NCBI GenBank assembly: GCA_037013495.1
Contig: CM072812.1
Span: 61,722,938-61,786,937, forward strand
Origin: Hippophae tibetana
Taxonomy: Eukaryota; Streptophyta; Magnoliopsida; Rosales; Elaeagnaceae
DNA length: 64,000 nucleotides
Direction of reading: 5' to 3'
Part shown: positions 39,402-53,608 of the stretch, in pieces
Numbering within the stretch: position 1 is the stretch's first letter
Layout: each line of letters starts with the position of its first letter
Made by a program: the position numbers and the translations under genes
The notes under the pieces: model-generated
What the model saw: the letters and a program-made list of their open reading frames with translations, nothing else
Told to the model about the DNA's origin: nothing
Database searches by the model: none

Positions 39402-41984
39402 AAGGATTAATTTCTTTCTTTTTATTGTGAGTTTTCATTAAAGATTGAAAAAAACAATTAAATAATTATTGTTTTAAATCTAAAATTCAAAAACGGATAG
39501 ATGAAGACATATAACCTTTTTTCTTGACCAAGGCTCTCATTCTAAATTATCTCTAACCTTTAGGTGAACAACCTAGTAACTCAATGAAATATTAACAATT
39601 GAATTGGAAAGAACGTGGTTAAGATGATTAATAAAGGATCCTATAGAAAAAGAACCGAAAACAACGTAATATGGTGATACCAAAATTTATGACATCAGCA
39701 AGTTGTGTAAACAATGTAGTTTGGTTCCCAAATGTTGAGAAAAGAACTAATGCTTTGTTGCATTTTTAGAAATCGAAACGACCTTCCATATGATTTATTA
39801 TAATAGCCGTGTCGATGCACGATTGAAAAATTTTAACAGTTTAACGTTGCAACCCCAATTAAAAAACTTCTTTGTTTTTTAAACTGTGACATGCTGCAAC
39901 AATCTTATTTTTTTGAAAAACAAAGATATATTAACACACATAAAAAAAGGAACAAAAAAAAGATACAAAGAATTTAAAGAAAAGTATAAAAGGAAATCCA
40001 AAGATTAAAACAACGACAATAAAATTGATAGAAAACGCAAGGGATGAAGGATTAAATTTCTTTCTTTTTATTGTGAGTTTTCACTCAAGAATGAAAAAAA
40101 GAATTAAATAATTATTGTTTTAAATCTAAAATTCAAAAACGGATAGATGAAGACATATAACTTATTTTCTTCACCAAGGCTCTCATTCTAAATTATGTGT
40201 AACCTTTAGGTGAACAAACAAGTAACTCAATTAAATATTAACAATTGAATTGGAAAGAAGGTGGTTAAGATGATTAATATGGAATCCTTTAGAAAAAGAA
40301 CCGAAAACAACGCAATATGGTGAAACCAAAATTTCTGACATGAGTAAGTTGTGTAAACAATGGAGTTTGGGTTCCCAAATGTTGAGAATAGAACTAATGC
40401 TTTGTTGCATTTTTAGAAATTGTAACGACCTTCCATATGATTTATTATAATAGCGGTGTCAATGCATGATTTAAAAATTTTAACAGTTTAACGTTGCAAA
40501 CCCAATTAATAATTTCTTTGTTTTTTAAACTGTGACATGCTGCAACAATCTTATTTTTTTGAAAAACAAAGATATATTAACACACATAAAAAAAGGAACA
40601 AAAAAAAGATACAAAGAATTTAGAGAAAAGTATAAAAAGAAATCCAAAGATTAAAACAACGACAACAAAATTGATAGAAAACGCAAGGGATGAAGGATTA
40701 AATTTCTTTCTTTTTATTGTGAGTTTTCACTCAAGAATGAAAAAAAGAATTAAATAATTATTGTTTTAAATCTAAAATTCAAAAACGGATAGATGAAGAC
40801 ATATAACTTATTTTCTTCACCAAGGCTCTCATTCTAAATTATGTGTAACCTTTAGGTGAACAAACAAGTAACTCAATTAAATATTAACAATTGAATTGGA
40901 AAGAAGGTGGTTAAGATGATTAATATGGAATCCTTTAGAAAAAGAACCGAAAACAACGCAATATGGTGAAACCAAAATTTCTGACATGAGTAAGTTGTGT
41001 AAACAATGGAGTTTGGGTTCCCAAATGTTGAGAATAGAACTAATGCTTTGTTGCATTTTTAGAAATTGTAACGACCTTCCATATGATTTATTATAATAGC
41101 GGTGTCAATGCATGATTTAAAAATTTTAACAGTTTAACGTTGCAAACCCAATTAATAACTTCTTTGTCTTTTAAACTGTGACATGCTGCAACAATCTTAT
41201 TTTTTTGAAAAAAAAAGATAGATTAACACACATAAAAAAAGGAACAAAAAAAAGATACAAAGAATTTAGAGAAAAGTATAAAAGTAAATCCAAAGATTAA
41301 AACAACGACAACAAAATTGATAGAAAACGCAAGGGATGAATGATTAAATTTCTTTCTTTTTATTGTGAGTTTTCACTCAAGAATGAAAAAAAGAATTAAA
41401 TAATTATTGTTTTAAATCTAAAATTCAAAAACGGATAGATGAAGACATATAACTTATTTTCTTCACCAAGGCTCTCATTCTAAATTATGTGTAACCTTTA
41501 GGTGAACAAACAAGTAACTCAATTAAATATTAACAATTGAATTGGAAAGAAGGTGGTTAAGATGATTAATATGGAATCCTTTAGAAAGAGAACCGAAAAC
41601 AACGCAATATGGTGAAACCAAAATTTCTGACATCAGTAAGTTGTGTAAAGAATGTTGTTTGGGTTCCCAAAAGTTGAGAATAGAACTAATGCTTTGTTGC
41701 ATTTTTAGAAATCATAACGACCTTCCATATGATTTATTATAATAGCGGTGTCCATGCATGATTTAAAAATTTTAACAGTTTAACGTTGCAAACCCAATTA
41801 ATAACTTCTTTGTCTTTTAAACTGTGACATGCTGCAACAATCTTATTTTTTTGAAAAAAAAAGATAGATTAACACACATAAAAAAAGGAACAAAAAAAAG
41901 ATACAAAGAATTTAAAGAAAACTATAAAAGGAAATCCAAAGATTAATAGAACGACAACAAAATTGATAGAAAACGCAAGTGATG
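39402..41984 (+). repeat. Tetrameric HOR, copy 2 (A-C-C/B-B), ~2,583 bp
   Basis: Monomer starts are 39402, 40047, 40693 and 41339. Units 1, 2 and 4 carry the private marks of copy 1. Unit 3 at 40693 is C-like in its first two thirds and B-like from about 'tttgtctttt' onward, so the third position has been exchanged in this copy. Confidence 0.88.
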
Positions 41985-43922
41985 AAGGATTAATTTCTTT
42001 CTTTTTATTGTGAGTTTTCATTAAAGATTGAAAAAAACAATTAAATAATTATTGTTTTAAATCTAAAATTCAAAAACGGATAGATGAAGACATATAACCT
42101 TTTTTCTTGACCAAGGCTCTCATTCTAAATTATCTCTAACCTTTAGGTGAACAACCTAGTAACTCAATGAAATATTAACAATTGAATTGGAATGAACGTG
42201 GTTAAGATGATTAATAAAGGATCCTATAGAAAAAGAACCGAAAACAACGTAATATGGTGATACCAAAATTTATGACATCAGCAAGTTGTGTAAACAATGT
42301 AGTTTGGTTCCCAAATGTTGAGAAAAGAACTAATGCTTTGTTGCATTTTTAGAAATCGAAACGACCTTCCATATGATTTATTATAATAGCCGTGTCGATG
42401 CACGATTGAAAAATTTTAACAGTTTAACGTTGCAACCCCAATTAAAAAACTTCTTTTTTTTTAAACTGTGACATGCTGCAACAATCTTATTTTTTTGAAA
42501 AACAAAGATATATTAACACACATAAAAAAAGGAACAAAAAAAAGATACAAAGAATTTAAAGAAAAGTATAAAAGGAAATCCAAAGATTAAAACAACGACA
42601 ATAAAATTGATAGAAAACGCAAGGGATGAAGGATTAAATTTCTTTCTTTTTATTGTGAGTTTTCACTCAAGAATGAAAAAAAGAATTAAATAATTATTGT
42701 TTTAAATCTAAAATTCAAAAACGGATAGATGAAGACATATAACTTATTTTCTTCACCAAGGCTCTCATTCTAAATTATGTGTAACCTTTAGGTGAACAAA
42801 CAAGTAACTCAATTAAATATTAACAATTGAATTGGAAAGAAGGTGGTTAAGATGATTAATATAGAATCCTTTAGAAAAAGAACCGAAAACAACGCAATAT
42901 GGTGAAACCAAAATTTCTGACATGAGTAAGTTGTGTAAACAATGGAGTTTGGGTTCCCAAATGTTGAGAATAGAACTAATGCTTTGTTGCATTTTTAGAA
43001 ATTGTAACGACCTTCCATATGATTTATTATAATAGCGGTGTCAATGCATGATTTAAAAATTTTAACAGTTTAACGTTGCAAACCCAATTAATAATTTCTT
43101 TGTTTTTTAAACTGTGACATGCTGCAACAATCTTATTTTTTTGAAAAACAAAGATATATTAACACACATAAAAAAGGAACAAAAAAAAGATACAAAGAAT
43201 TTAGAGAAAAGTATAAAAGGAAATCCAAAGATTAAAACAACGACAACAAAATTGATAGAAAACGCAAGGGATGAAGGATTAAATTTCTTTCTTTTTATTG
43301 TGAGTTTTCACTCAAGAATGAAAAAAAGAATTAAATAATTATTGTTATAAAAATCTAAAATTCAAAAAACGGATAGATGAAGACATATAACTTATTTTCT
43401 TCACCAAGGCTCTCATTCTAAATTATGTGTAACCTTTAGGTGAACAAACAAGTAACTCAATTAAATATTAACAATTGAATTGGAAAGAAGGTGGTTAAGA
43501 TGATTAATATGGAATCCTTTAGAAAGAGAACCGAAAACAACGCAATATGGTGAAACCAAAATTTCTGACATCAGTAAGTTGTGTAAAGAATGGAGTTTGG
43601 GTTCCCAAAAGTTGAGAATAGAACTAATGCTTTGTTGCATTTTTAGAAATCATAACGACCTTCCATATGATTTATTATAATAGCGGTGTCCATGCATGAT
43701 TTAAAAATTTTAACAGTTTAACGTTGCAAACCCAATTAATAACTTCTTTGTCTTTTAAACTGTGACATGCTGTAACAATCTTATTTTTTTGAAAAAAAAA
43801 GATAGATTAACACACATAAAAAAAGGAACAAAAAAAAGATACAAAGAATTTAGAGAAAAGTATAAAAGGAAATCCAAAGATTAAAACAACGACAACAAAA
43901 TTGATAGAAAACACAAGGGATG
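41985..43922 (+). repeat. Tetrameric HOR, copy 3, incomplete (A-C-B)
   Basis: Monomer starts are 41985, 42629 and 43274. The A unit repeats 'aaggattaatttc' and 'aattaaaaaacttc', and the unit at 43274 repeats the 'gttataaaaatc' gain of 38107. The fourth unit (43923) lacks the expected 'gaatgttgtttggg' and starts a different pattern. The last GGATCC I saw in the window is at 42219-42224 in this block. Confidence 0.88.
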
Positions 43923-46900
43923 AATGATTAAATTTCTTTCTTTTTATTGTGAGTTTTCACTCAAGAATGAAAAAAAGAATTAAATAATTATTGTTTTAAA
44001 TCTAAAATTCAAAAACGGATAGATGAAGACATATAACTTATTTTCTTCACCAAGGCTCTCATTCTAAATTATGTGTAACCTTTAGGTGAACAAACAAGTA
44101 ACTCAATTAAATATTAACAATTGAATTGGAAAGAAGGTGGTTAAGATGATTAATATGGAATCCTTTAGAAAAAGAACCGAAAACAACGCAATATGGTGAA
44201 ACCAAAATTTCTGACATCAGTAAGTTGTGTAAAGAATGGAGTTTGGGTTCCCAAAAGTTGAGAATAGAACTAATGCTTTGTTGCATTTTTAGAAATCATA
44301 ACGACCTTCCATATGATTTATTATAATAGCGGTGTCAATGCATGATTTAAAAATTTTAACAGTTTAACGTTGCAAACCCAATTAATAACTGCTTTGTTTT
44401 TTAAACTGTGACATGCTGCAACAATCTTATTTTTTTGATAAACAAAGATAGATTAACACACATAAAAAAAGGAACAAAAAAAAGATACAAAGAATTTAAA
44501 GAAAACTATAAAAGGAAATCCAAAGATTAATACAACGACAACAAAATTGATAGAAAACGCAAGTGATGAAGGATTAAATTTCTTTCTTTTTATTGTGAGT
44601 TTTCATTAAAGAATGAAAAAAACAATTAAATAATTATTGTTTTAAATCTAAAATTCAAAAACGGATAGATGAAGACATATAACCTTTTTTCTTGACCAAG
44701 GCTCTCATTCTAAATTATCTCTAACCTTTATGTGAACAACCTAGTAACTCAACGAAATATTAACGATTGAATTGCAAAGAACGTGGTTAAGATGATTAAT
44801 AAAGAATCCTATAGAAAAAGAACCGAAAACAACGCAATATGGTGATACCAAAATTTATGACATCAGCAAGTTGTGTAAACAATGTAGTTTGGTTCCCAAA
44901 TGTTGAGAAAAGAACTAATGCTTTCTTGCATTTTTAGAAATCGAAACGACCTTCCATGTGATTTATTATAATAGCCGTGTCGATGCACGATTTAAAAATT
45001 TTAACAGTTTAACGTTGCAACCCCAATTAATAACTTCTTTGTTTTTTAAACTGAGACATGCTGCAACAATCTTATTTTTTTGAAAAACAAAGATATATTA
45101 ACACACATAAAAAAAGGAACAAAAAAAAGATACAAAGAATTTAAAGAAAAGTATAAAAGGGAATCCAAAGATTAAAACAACGACAACAAAATTGATAGAA
45201 AACGCAAGGGATGAAGGATTAAATTTCTTTCTTTTTATTGTGAGTTTTCACTCAAGAATGAAAAAAACAATTAAATAATTATTGTTTTAAATCTAAAATT
45301 CAAAAACGGACAGATGAAGACATATAACTTATTTTCTTCACCAAGGCTCTCATTCTAAATTATGTGTAACCTTTAGGTGAACAAACAAGTATCTCAATTA
45401 AATATTAACAATTGAATTGGAAAGAAGGTGGTTAAGATGATTAATATGGAATCCTTTAGAAAAAGAACGGAAAACAACGCAATATGGTGAAACCAAAATT
45501 TCTGACATCAGTAAGTTGTGTAAAGAATGGAGTTTGGGTTCCCAAAAGTTGAGAATAGAACTAATGCTTTGTTGCATTTTTAGAAATCATAACGACCTTA
45601 CATATGATTTATTATAATAGCGGTGTCAATGCATGATTTAAACCTTTTAACAGTTTAACGTTGCAAACCCAATTAATAACTTCTTTGTTTTTTAAACTGT
45701 GACATGCTGCAACAATCTTATATTTTTGAAAAACAAAGATAGATTAACACACATAAAAAAAGGAACAAAAAAAAGATACAAAGAATTTAAAGAAAACTAT
45801 AAAAGGAAATCCAAAGATTAATACAACGACAAAAAAATTGATAGAAAACGCAAGTGATGAAGGATTAAATTTCTTTCTTTTTATTGTGAGTTTTCATTAA
45901 AGAATGAAAAAAACAATTAAATAATTATTGTTTTAAATCTAAAATTCAAAAACCGATAGATGAAGACATATAACCTTTTTTCTTGACCAAGGCTCTCATT
46001 CTAAATTATCTCTAACCTTTATGTGAACAACCTAGTAACTCAACGAAATATTAACGATTGAATTGCAAAGTACGTGGTTAAGATGATTAATAAAGAATCC
46101 TATAGAAAAAGAACCGAAAACAACGCAATATGGTGATACCAAAATTTATGACATCAGCAAGTTGTGTAAACAATGTAGTTTGGTTCCCAAATGTTGAGAA
46201 AAGAACTAATGCTTTGTTGCATTTTTAGAAATCGAAACGACCTTCCATGTGATTTATTATAATAGCCGTGTCGATGCACGATTTAAAAATTTTAACAGTT
46301 TAACGTTGCAACCCCAATTAATAACTTCTTTGTTTTTTAAACTGAGACATGCTGCAACAATCTTATTTTTTTGAAAAACAAAGATATATTAACACACATA
46401 AAAAAAGGAACAAAAAAAAGATACAAAGAATTTAAAGAAAAGTATAAAAGGGAATCCAAAGATTAAAACAACGACAACAAAATTGATAGAAAACGCAAGG
46501 GATGAAGGATTAAATTTCTTTCTTTTTATTGTGAGTTTTCACTCAATAATGAAAAAAACAATTAAATAATTATTGTTTTAAATCTAAAATTGAAAAACGG
46601 ACAGATGAAGACATATAACTTATTTTTTTCACCAAGGCTCTCATTCTAAATTATGTGTAACCTTTAGGTGAACAAACAAGTAACTCAATTAAATATTAAC
46701 AATTTAATTGGAAAGAAGGTGGTTAAGATGATTAATATGGAATCCTTTAGAAAAAGAACCGAAAACAACGCAATATGGTGAAACCAAAATTTCTGACATC
46801 AGTAAGTTGTGTAAAGAATGGAGTTTGGGTTCCCAAAAGTTGAGAATAGAACTAATGCTTTGTTGCATTTTTAGAAATCATAACGACCTTCCATATGCTT

Positions 46901-49900
46901 TATTATAATAGCGGTGTCCATGCATGATTTAAACCTTTTAACAGTTTAACGTTGCAAACCCAATTAATAACTTCTTTGTTTTTTAAACTGTGACATGCTG
47001 CAACAATCTTATTTTTTTGAAAAACAAAGATAGATTAACACACATAAAAAAAGGAACAAAAAAAAGATACAAAGAATTTAAAGAAAAGTATAAAAGGAAA
47101 TCCAAAGATTAATACAACGACAACAAAATTGATAGAAAACGCGAGTGATGAAGGATTAAATTTCTTTCTTTTTATTGTGAGTTTTCATTAAAGAATGAAA
47201 AAAACAATTAAATAATTATTGTTTTAAATCTAAAATTCAAAAACGGATAGATGAAGACATATAACCTTTTTTCTTGACCAAGGCTCTCATTTTAAATTAT
47301 CTCTAACCTTTAGGTGAACAACCTAGTAACTCAACGAAATATTAACAATTGAATTGGAAAGAACGTGGTTAAGATGATTAATAAAGAATTCTATAGAAAA
47401 AAAACCGAAAACAACGCAATATGGTGATACCAAAATTTATGACATCAGCAAGTTGTGTAAACAATGTAGTTTGGTTCCCAAATGTTGAGAAAAGAACTAA
47501 TGCTTTGTTGCATTTTTAGAAATCGAAACGACCTTCCATATGATTTATTATAATAGCCGTGTCGATGCACGATTGAAAAATTTTAACAGTTTAACGTTGC
47601 AACCCCAATTAAAAACTTCTTTGTTTTTTAAACTGTGACATGCTGCAACAATCTTATATTTTTGAAAAACAAAGATATATTAACACACATAAAAAAAGGA
47701 ACAAAAAAAAGATACAAAGAATTTAAAGAAAAGTATAAAAGGAAATCCAAAGATTAAAACAACGACAACAAAATTGATAGAAAACGCAAGGGATGAAGGA
47801 TTAAATTTCTTTCTTTTTATTGTGAGTTTTCACTCAAGAATGAAAAAAACAATTAAATAATTATTGTTTTAAATCTAAAATTCAAAAACGGACAGATGAA
47901 GACATATAACTTATTTTCTTCACCAAGGCTCTCATTCTAAATTATGTGTAACCTTTAGGTGAACAAACAAGTATCTCAATTAAATATTAACAATTGAATT
48001 GGAAAGAAGGTGGTTAAGATGATTAATATGGAATCCTTTAGAAAAAGAACGGAAAACAACGCAATATGGTGAAACCAAAATTTCTGACATCAGTAAGTTG
48101 TGTAAAGAATGGAGTTTGGGTTCCCAAAAGTTGAGAATAGAACTAATGCTTTGTTGCATTTTTAGAAATCATAACGACCTTCCATATGATTTATTATAAT
48201 AGCGGTGTCAATGCATGATTTAAACCTTTTAACAGTTTAACGTTGCAAACCCAATTAATAACTTCTTTGTTTTTTAAACTGTGACATGCTGCAACAATCT
48301 TATATTTTTGAAAAACAAAGATAGATTAACACACATAAAAAAAGGAACAAAAAAAAGATACAAAGAATTTAAAGAAAACTATAAAAGGAAATCCAAAGAT
48401 TAATACAACGATAACAAAATTGATAGAAAACGCAAGTGATGAAGGATTAAATTTCTTTCTTTTTATTGTGAGTTTTCATTAAAGAATGAAAAAAACAATT
48501 AAATAATTATTGTTTTAAATCTAAAATTCAAAAACGGATAGATGAAGACATATAACCTTTTTTCTTGACCAAGGCTCTCATTCTAAATTATCTCTAACCT
48601 TTAGGTGAACAACCTAGTAACTCAACGAAATATTAACGATTGAATTGCAAAGAACGTGGTTAAGATGATTAATAAAGAATCCTATAGAAAAAGAACCGAA
48701 AACAACGCAATATGGTGATACCAAAATTTATGACATCAGCAAGTTGTGTAAAAAATGTAGTTTGGTTCCCAAATGTTGAGAAAAGAACTAATGCTTTGTT
48801 GCATTTTTAGAAATCGAAACGACCTTCCATGTGATTTATTATAATAGCCGTGTCGATGCACGATTTAAAAATTTTAACAGCTTAACGTTGCAACCCCAAT
48901 TAATAACTTCTTTGTTTTTTAAACTGAGACATGCTGCAACAATCTTATTTTTTTGAAAAACAAAGATATATTAACACACATAAAAAAAGGAACAAAAAAA
49001 AGATACAAAGAATTTAAAGAAAAGTATAAAAGGAAATCCAAAGATTACAACAACGAAAACAAAATTGATAAAAAACGCAAGGGATGAAGGATTAAATTTC
49101 TTTCTTTTTATTGTGAGTTTTCACTCAAGAATGAAAAAAACAATTAAATAATTATTGTTTTAAATCTAAAATTCAAAAACGGACAGATGAAGACATATAA
49201 CTTATTTTCTTCACCAAGGCTCTCATTCTAAATTATGTGTAACCTTTAAGTGAACAAACAAGTAACTCAATTAAATATTAACAATTGAATTGGAAAGAAG
49301 GTGGTTAAGATGATTAATATGGAATCCTTTAGAAAAAGAACCGAAAAAAACGCAATATGGTGAAACCAAAATTTCTGACATCAGTATGTTGTGTAAAGAA
49401 TGGAGTTTGGGTTCCCAAAAGTTGAGAATAGAACTAATGCTTTGTTGCATTTTTAGAAATCATAACGACCTTCCATATGATTTATTATAATAGCGGTGTC
49501 AATGCATGATTTAAAACTTTTAACAGTTTAACGTTGGAAACCCAATTAATAACTTCTTTGTGTTTTAAACTGTGACATGCTGCAACAATCTTATTTTTTT
49601 GAAAAACAAAGATAGATTAACACACATAAAAAAAGGAACAAAAAAAAGATACAAAGAATTTAAAGAAAACTATAAAAGGAAATCCAAAGATTAATACAAC
49701 GACAACAAAATTGATAGAAAACGCAAGTGATGAAGGATTAAATTTCTTTCTTTTTATTGTGAGTTTTCATTAAAGAATGAAAAAAACAATTAAATAATTA
49801 TTTTTTTAAATCTAAAATTCAAAAACGGATAGATGAAGACATATAATCTTTTTTCTTGACCAAGGCTCTCATTCTAAATTATCTCTAACCTTTAGGTGAA

Positions 49901-52900
49901 CATCCTAGTAACTCAACGAAATATTAACGATTGAATTGCAAAGGACGTGGTTAAGATGATTAATAAAGAATCCAATAGAAAAAGAACCGAAAACAACGCA
50001 ATATGGTGATACCAAAATTTATGACATCAGCAAGTTGTGTAAACAATGTAGTTTGGTTCCCAAATGTTGAGAAAAGAACTAATGCTTTGTTGCATTTTTA
50101 GAAATCGAAACGACCTTCCATGTGATTTATTATAATAGCCGTGTCGATGCACGATTTAAAAATTTTAACAGTTTAACGTTGCAACCCCAATTAATAACTT
50201 CTTTGTTTTTTAAACTGAGACATGCTGCAACAATCTTATTTTTTTGAAAAACAAAGATATATTAACACACATAAAAAAAGGAACAAAAAAAAGATACAAA
50301 GAATTTAAAGAAAAGTATAAAAGGGAATCCAAAGATTAAAACAACGACAACAAAATTGATAGAAAACGCAAGGGATGAAGGATTAAATTTCTTTCTTTTT
50401 ATTGTCAGTTTTCACTCAAGAATGAAAAAAACAATTAAATAATTATTGTTTTAAATCTAAAATTCAAAAACGGACAGATGAAGACATATAACTTATTTTC
50501 TTCACCAAGGCTCTCATTCTGAATTATGTGTAACCTTTAAGTGAACAAACAAGTAACTCAATTAAATATTAACAATTGAATTGGAAAGAAGGTGGTTAAG
50601 ATGATTAATATGGAATCCTTTAGAAAAAGAACCGAAAACAACGCAATATGATGAAACCAAAATTTCTGACATCAGTAAGTTGTGTAAAGAATGGAGTTTG
50701 GGTTCCCAAAATTTGAGAATAGAACTAATGCTTGGTTGCATTTTTAGAAATCATAACGACCTTCCATATGATTTATTATAATAGCGGTGTCAATGCATGA
50801 TTTAAAACTTTTAACAGTTTAACGTTGCAAACCCAATTAATAACTTCTTTGTTTTTTAAACTGTGACATGCTGCAACAATCTTATTTTTTTGAAAAACAA
50901 AGATAGATTAACACACATAAAAAAAGGAACAAAAAAAAGATACAAAGAATTTAAAGAAAACTATAAAAGGAAATCCAAAGATTAATACAACGACAACAAA
51001 ATTGATAGAAAACGCAAGTGATGAAGGATTAAATTTCTTTCTTTTTATTGTGAGTTTTCATTAAAGAATGAAAAAAACAATTAAATAATTATTTTTTTAA
51101 ATCTAAAATTCAAAAACGGATAGATGAAGACATATAATCTTTTTTCTTGACCAAGGCTCTCATTCTAAATTATCTCTAACCTTTAGGTGAACATCCTAGT
51201 AACTCAACGAAATATTAACGATTGAATTGCAAAGGACGTGGTTAAGATGATTAATAAAGAATCCTATAGAAAAAGAACCGAAAACAACGCAATATGGTGA
51301 TACCAAAATTTATGACATCAGCAAGTTGTGTAAACAATGTAGTTTGGTTCCCAAATGTTGAGAAAAGAACTAATGCTTTGTTGCATTTTTAGAAATCGAA
51401 ACGACCTTCCATGTGATTTATTATAATAGCCGTGTCGATGCACGATTTAAAAATTTTAACAGTTTAACGTTGCAACCCCAATTAATAACTTCTTTGTTTT
51501 TTAAACTGAGACATGCTGCAACAATCTTATTTTTTTGAAAAACAAAGATATATTAACACACATAAAAAAAGGAACAAAAAAAAGATACAAAGAATTTAAA
51601 GAAAAGTATAAAAGGGAATCCAAAGATTAAAACAACGACAACAAAATTGATAGAAAACGCAAGGGATGAAGGATTAAATTTCTTTCTTTTTATTGTCAGT
51701 TTTCACTCAAGAATGAAAAAAACAATTAAATAATTATTGTTTTAAATCTAAAATTCAAAAACGGACAGATGAAGACATATAACTTATTTTCTTCACCAAG
51801 GCTCTCATTCTGAATTATGTGTAACCTTTAAGTGAACAAACAAGTAACTCAATTAAATATTAACAATTGAATTGGAAAGAAGGTGGTTAAGATGATTAAT
51901 ATGGAATCCTTTAGAAAAAGAACCGAAAACAACGCAATATGGTGAAACCAAAATTTCTGACATCAGTAAGTTGTGTAAAGAATGGAGTTTGGGTTCCCAA
52001 AATTTGAGAATAGAACTAATGCTTTGTTGCATTTTTAGAAATCATAACGGCCTTCCATATGATTTATTATAATAGCGGTGTCCATGCATGATTTAAAAAT
52101 TTTAACAGTTTAACGTTGCAAACCCAATTAATAACTTCTTTGTTTTTTAAACTGTGACATGCTGCAACAATCTTATTTTTTTGAAAAACAAAGATAGATT
52201 AACACACATAAAAAAAGGAACCAAAAAAAGATACAAAGAATTTAAAGAAAACTATAAAAGGAAATCCAAAGATTAATACAACGACAACAAAATTGATAGA
52301 AAACGCAAGTGATGAAGGATTAAATTTCTTTCTTTTTATTGTGAGTTTTCATTAAAGAATGAAAAAAACAATTAAATAATTATTGTTTTAAATCTAAAAT
52401 TCAAAAACGGATAGACGAAGACATATAACCTTTTTTCTTGACCAAGGCTCTCATTCTAAATTATCTCTAACCTTTAGGTGAACAACCTAGTAACTCAACG
52501 AAATATTAACAATTGAATTGGAAAGAACGTGGTTAAGATGATTAATAAAGAATCCTATAGAAAAAGAACCGAAAACAACGCAATATGGTGATACCAAAAT
52601 TTATGACATCAGCAAGTTGTGTAAACAATGTAGTTTGGTTCCCAAATGTTGAGAAAAGAACTAATGCTTTGTTGCATTTTTTAGAAATCGAAACGACCTT
52701 CCATATGATTTATTATAATAGCCGTGTCGATGCACGATTGAAAATTTTAACAGTTTAACGTTGGCAACCCCAATTAAAAACTTCTTTGTTTTTTAAACTG
52801 TGACATGCTGCAAACAATCTTATTTTTTTGAAAAACAAAGATATATTAACACACATAAAAAAAGGAACAAAAAAAAGATACAAAGAATTTAAAGAAAAGT

Positions 52901-53608
52901 ATAAAAGGAAATCCAAAGATTAAAACAACGACAACAAAATTGATAGAAAACGCAAGGGATGAAGGATTAAATTTTCTTTCTTTTTATTGTGAGTTTTCAC
53001 TCAAGAATGAAAAAAAACAATTAAATAATTATTGTTTTAAATCTAAAATTCAAAAACGGACAGATGAAGACATATAACTTATTTTCTTCACCAAGGCTCT
53101 CATTCTAAATTATGTGTAACCTTTAGGTGAACAAACAAGTAACTCAATTAAATATTAACAATTGAATTGGAAAGAAGGTGGTTAAGATGATTAATATGGA
53201 ATCCTTTAGAAAAAGAACCGAAAACAACGCAATATGGTGAAACCAAAATTTATGACATCAGTAAGTTGTGTAAACAATGTAGTTTGGTTCCCAAATGTTG
53301 AGGATAGAACTAATGCTTTGTTGCTTTTTAGAAATCGTAACGACCTTCCATATGATTTATTATAATAGCCGTGTCGATGCACGATTTAAAAATTTTAACA
53401 GTTTAACGTTGCAACCCCAATTAATAACTTCTTTGTTTTTTAAAACTGTGACATGCTGCAACAATCTTATTTTTTTGAAAAACAAAGATATATTAACACA
53501 CATAAAAAAAGGAACAAAAAAAAGATACAAAGAATTTAAAGAAAACTATAAAAGGAAATCCAAAGATTAATACAACGACAACAAAATTGATAGAAAACGC
53601 AAGTGATG
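43923..53608 (+). repeat. A'/B dimer block (15 monomers)
   Basis: Monomer starts are 43923 (B), 44569 (A'), 45214 (B), 45860 (A'), 46505 (B), 47151 (A-like), 47796 (B), 48442 (A'), 49087 (B), 49733 (A'), 50378 (B), 51024 (A'), 51669 (B), 52315 (A-like) and 52962 (B then A-like). Alternation is strict. B units at 45214 and 47796 share 'gtatctcaatt' and 'gaacggaaaac', a 2,582-bp relation. The dimer 49733-51023 is re-copied at 51024-52314, sharing 'ataatcttttt', 'catcctag', 'attgtcag' and 'ctgaattatg'. GAATTC occurs at 47396-47401 in place of the BamHI word. Confidence 0.9.
44569..45213 (+). repeat. Representative monomer, subfamily A'
   Basis: A' replaces A in most of the right third. It keeps most A marks but has 'taacgattgaattgc', 'aaagaatcc' (BamHI site gone), 'gcaatatggtgatacc', 'ccatgtgattt' (NdeI site gone), 'cgatttaaaa' and 'ctgagacatg'. 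The set is shared by units starting at 45860, 48442, 49733, 51024, 53609, 54903, 56194, 57485 and 59423; the unit at 60069 has most of them. The units at 47151 and 52315 keep some older A marks and look transitional. Confidence 0.88.
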
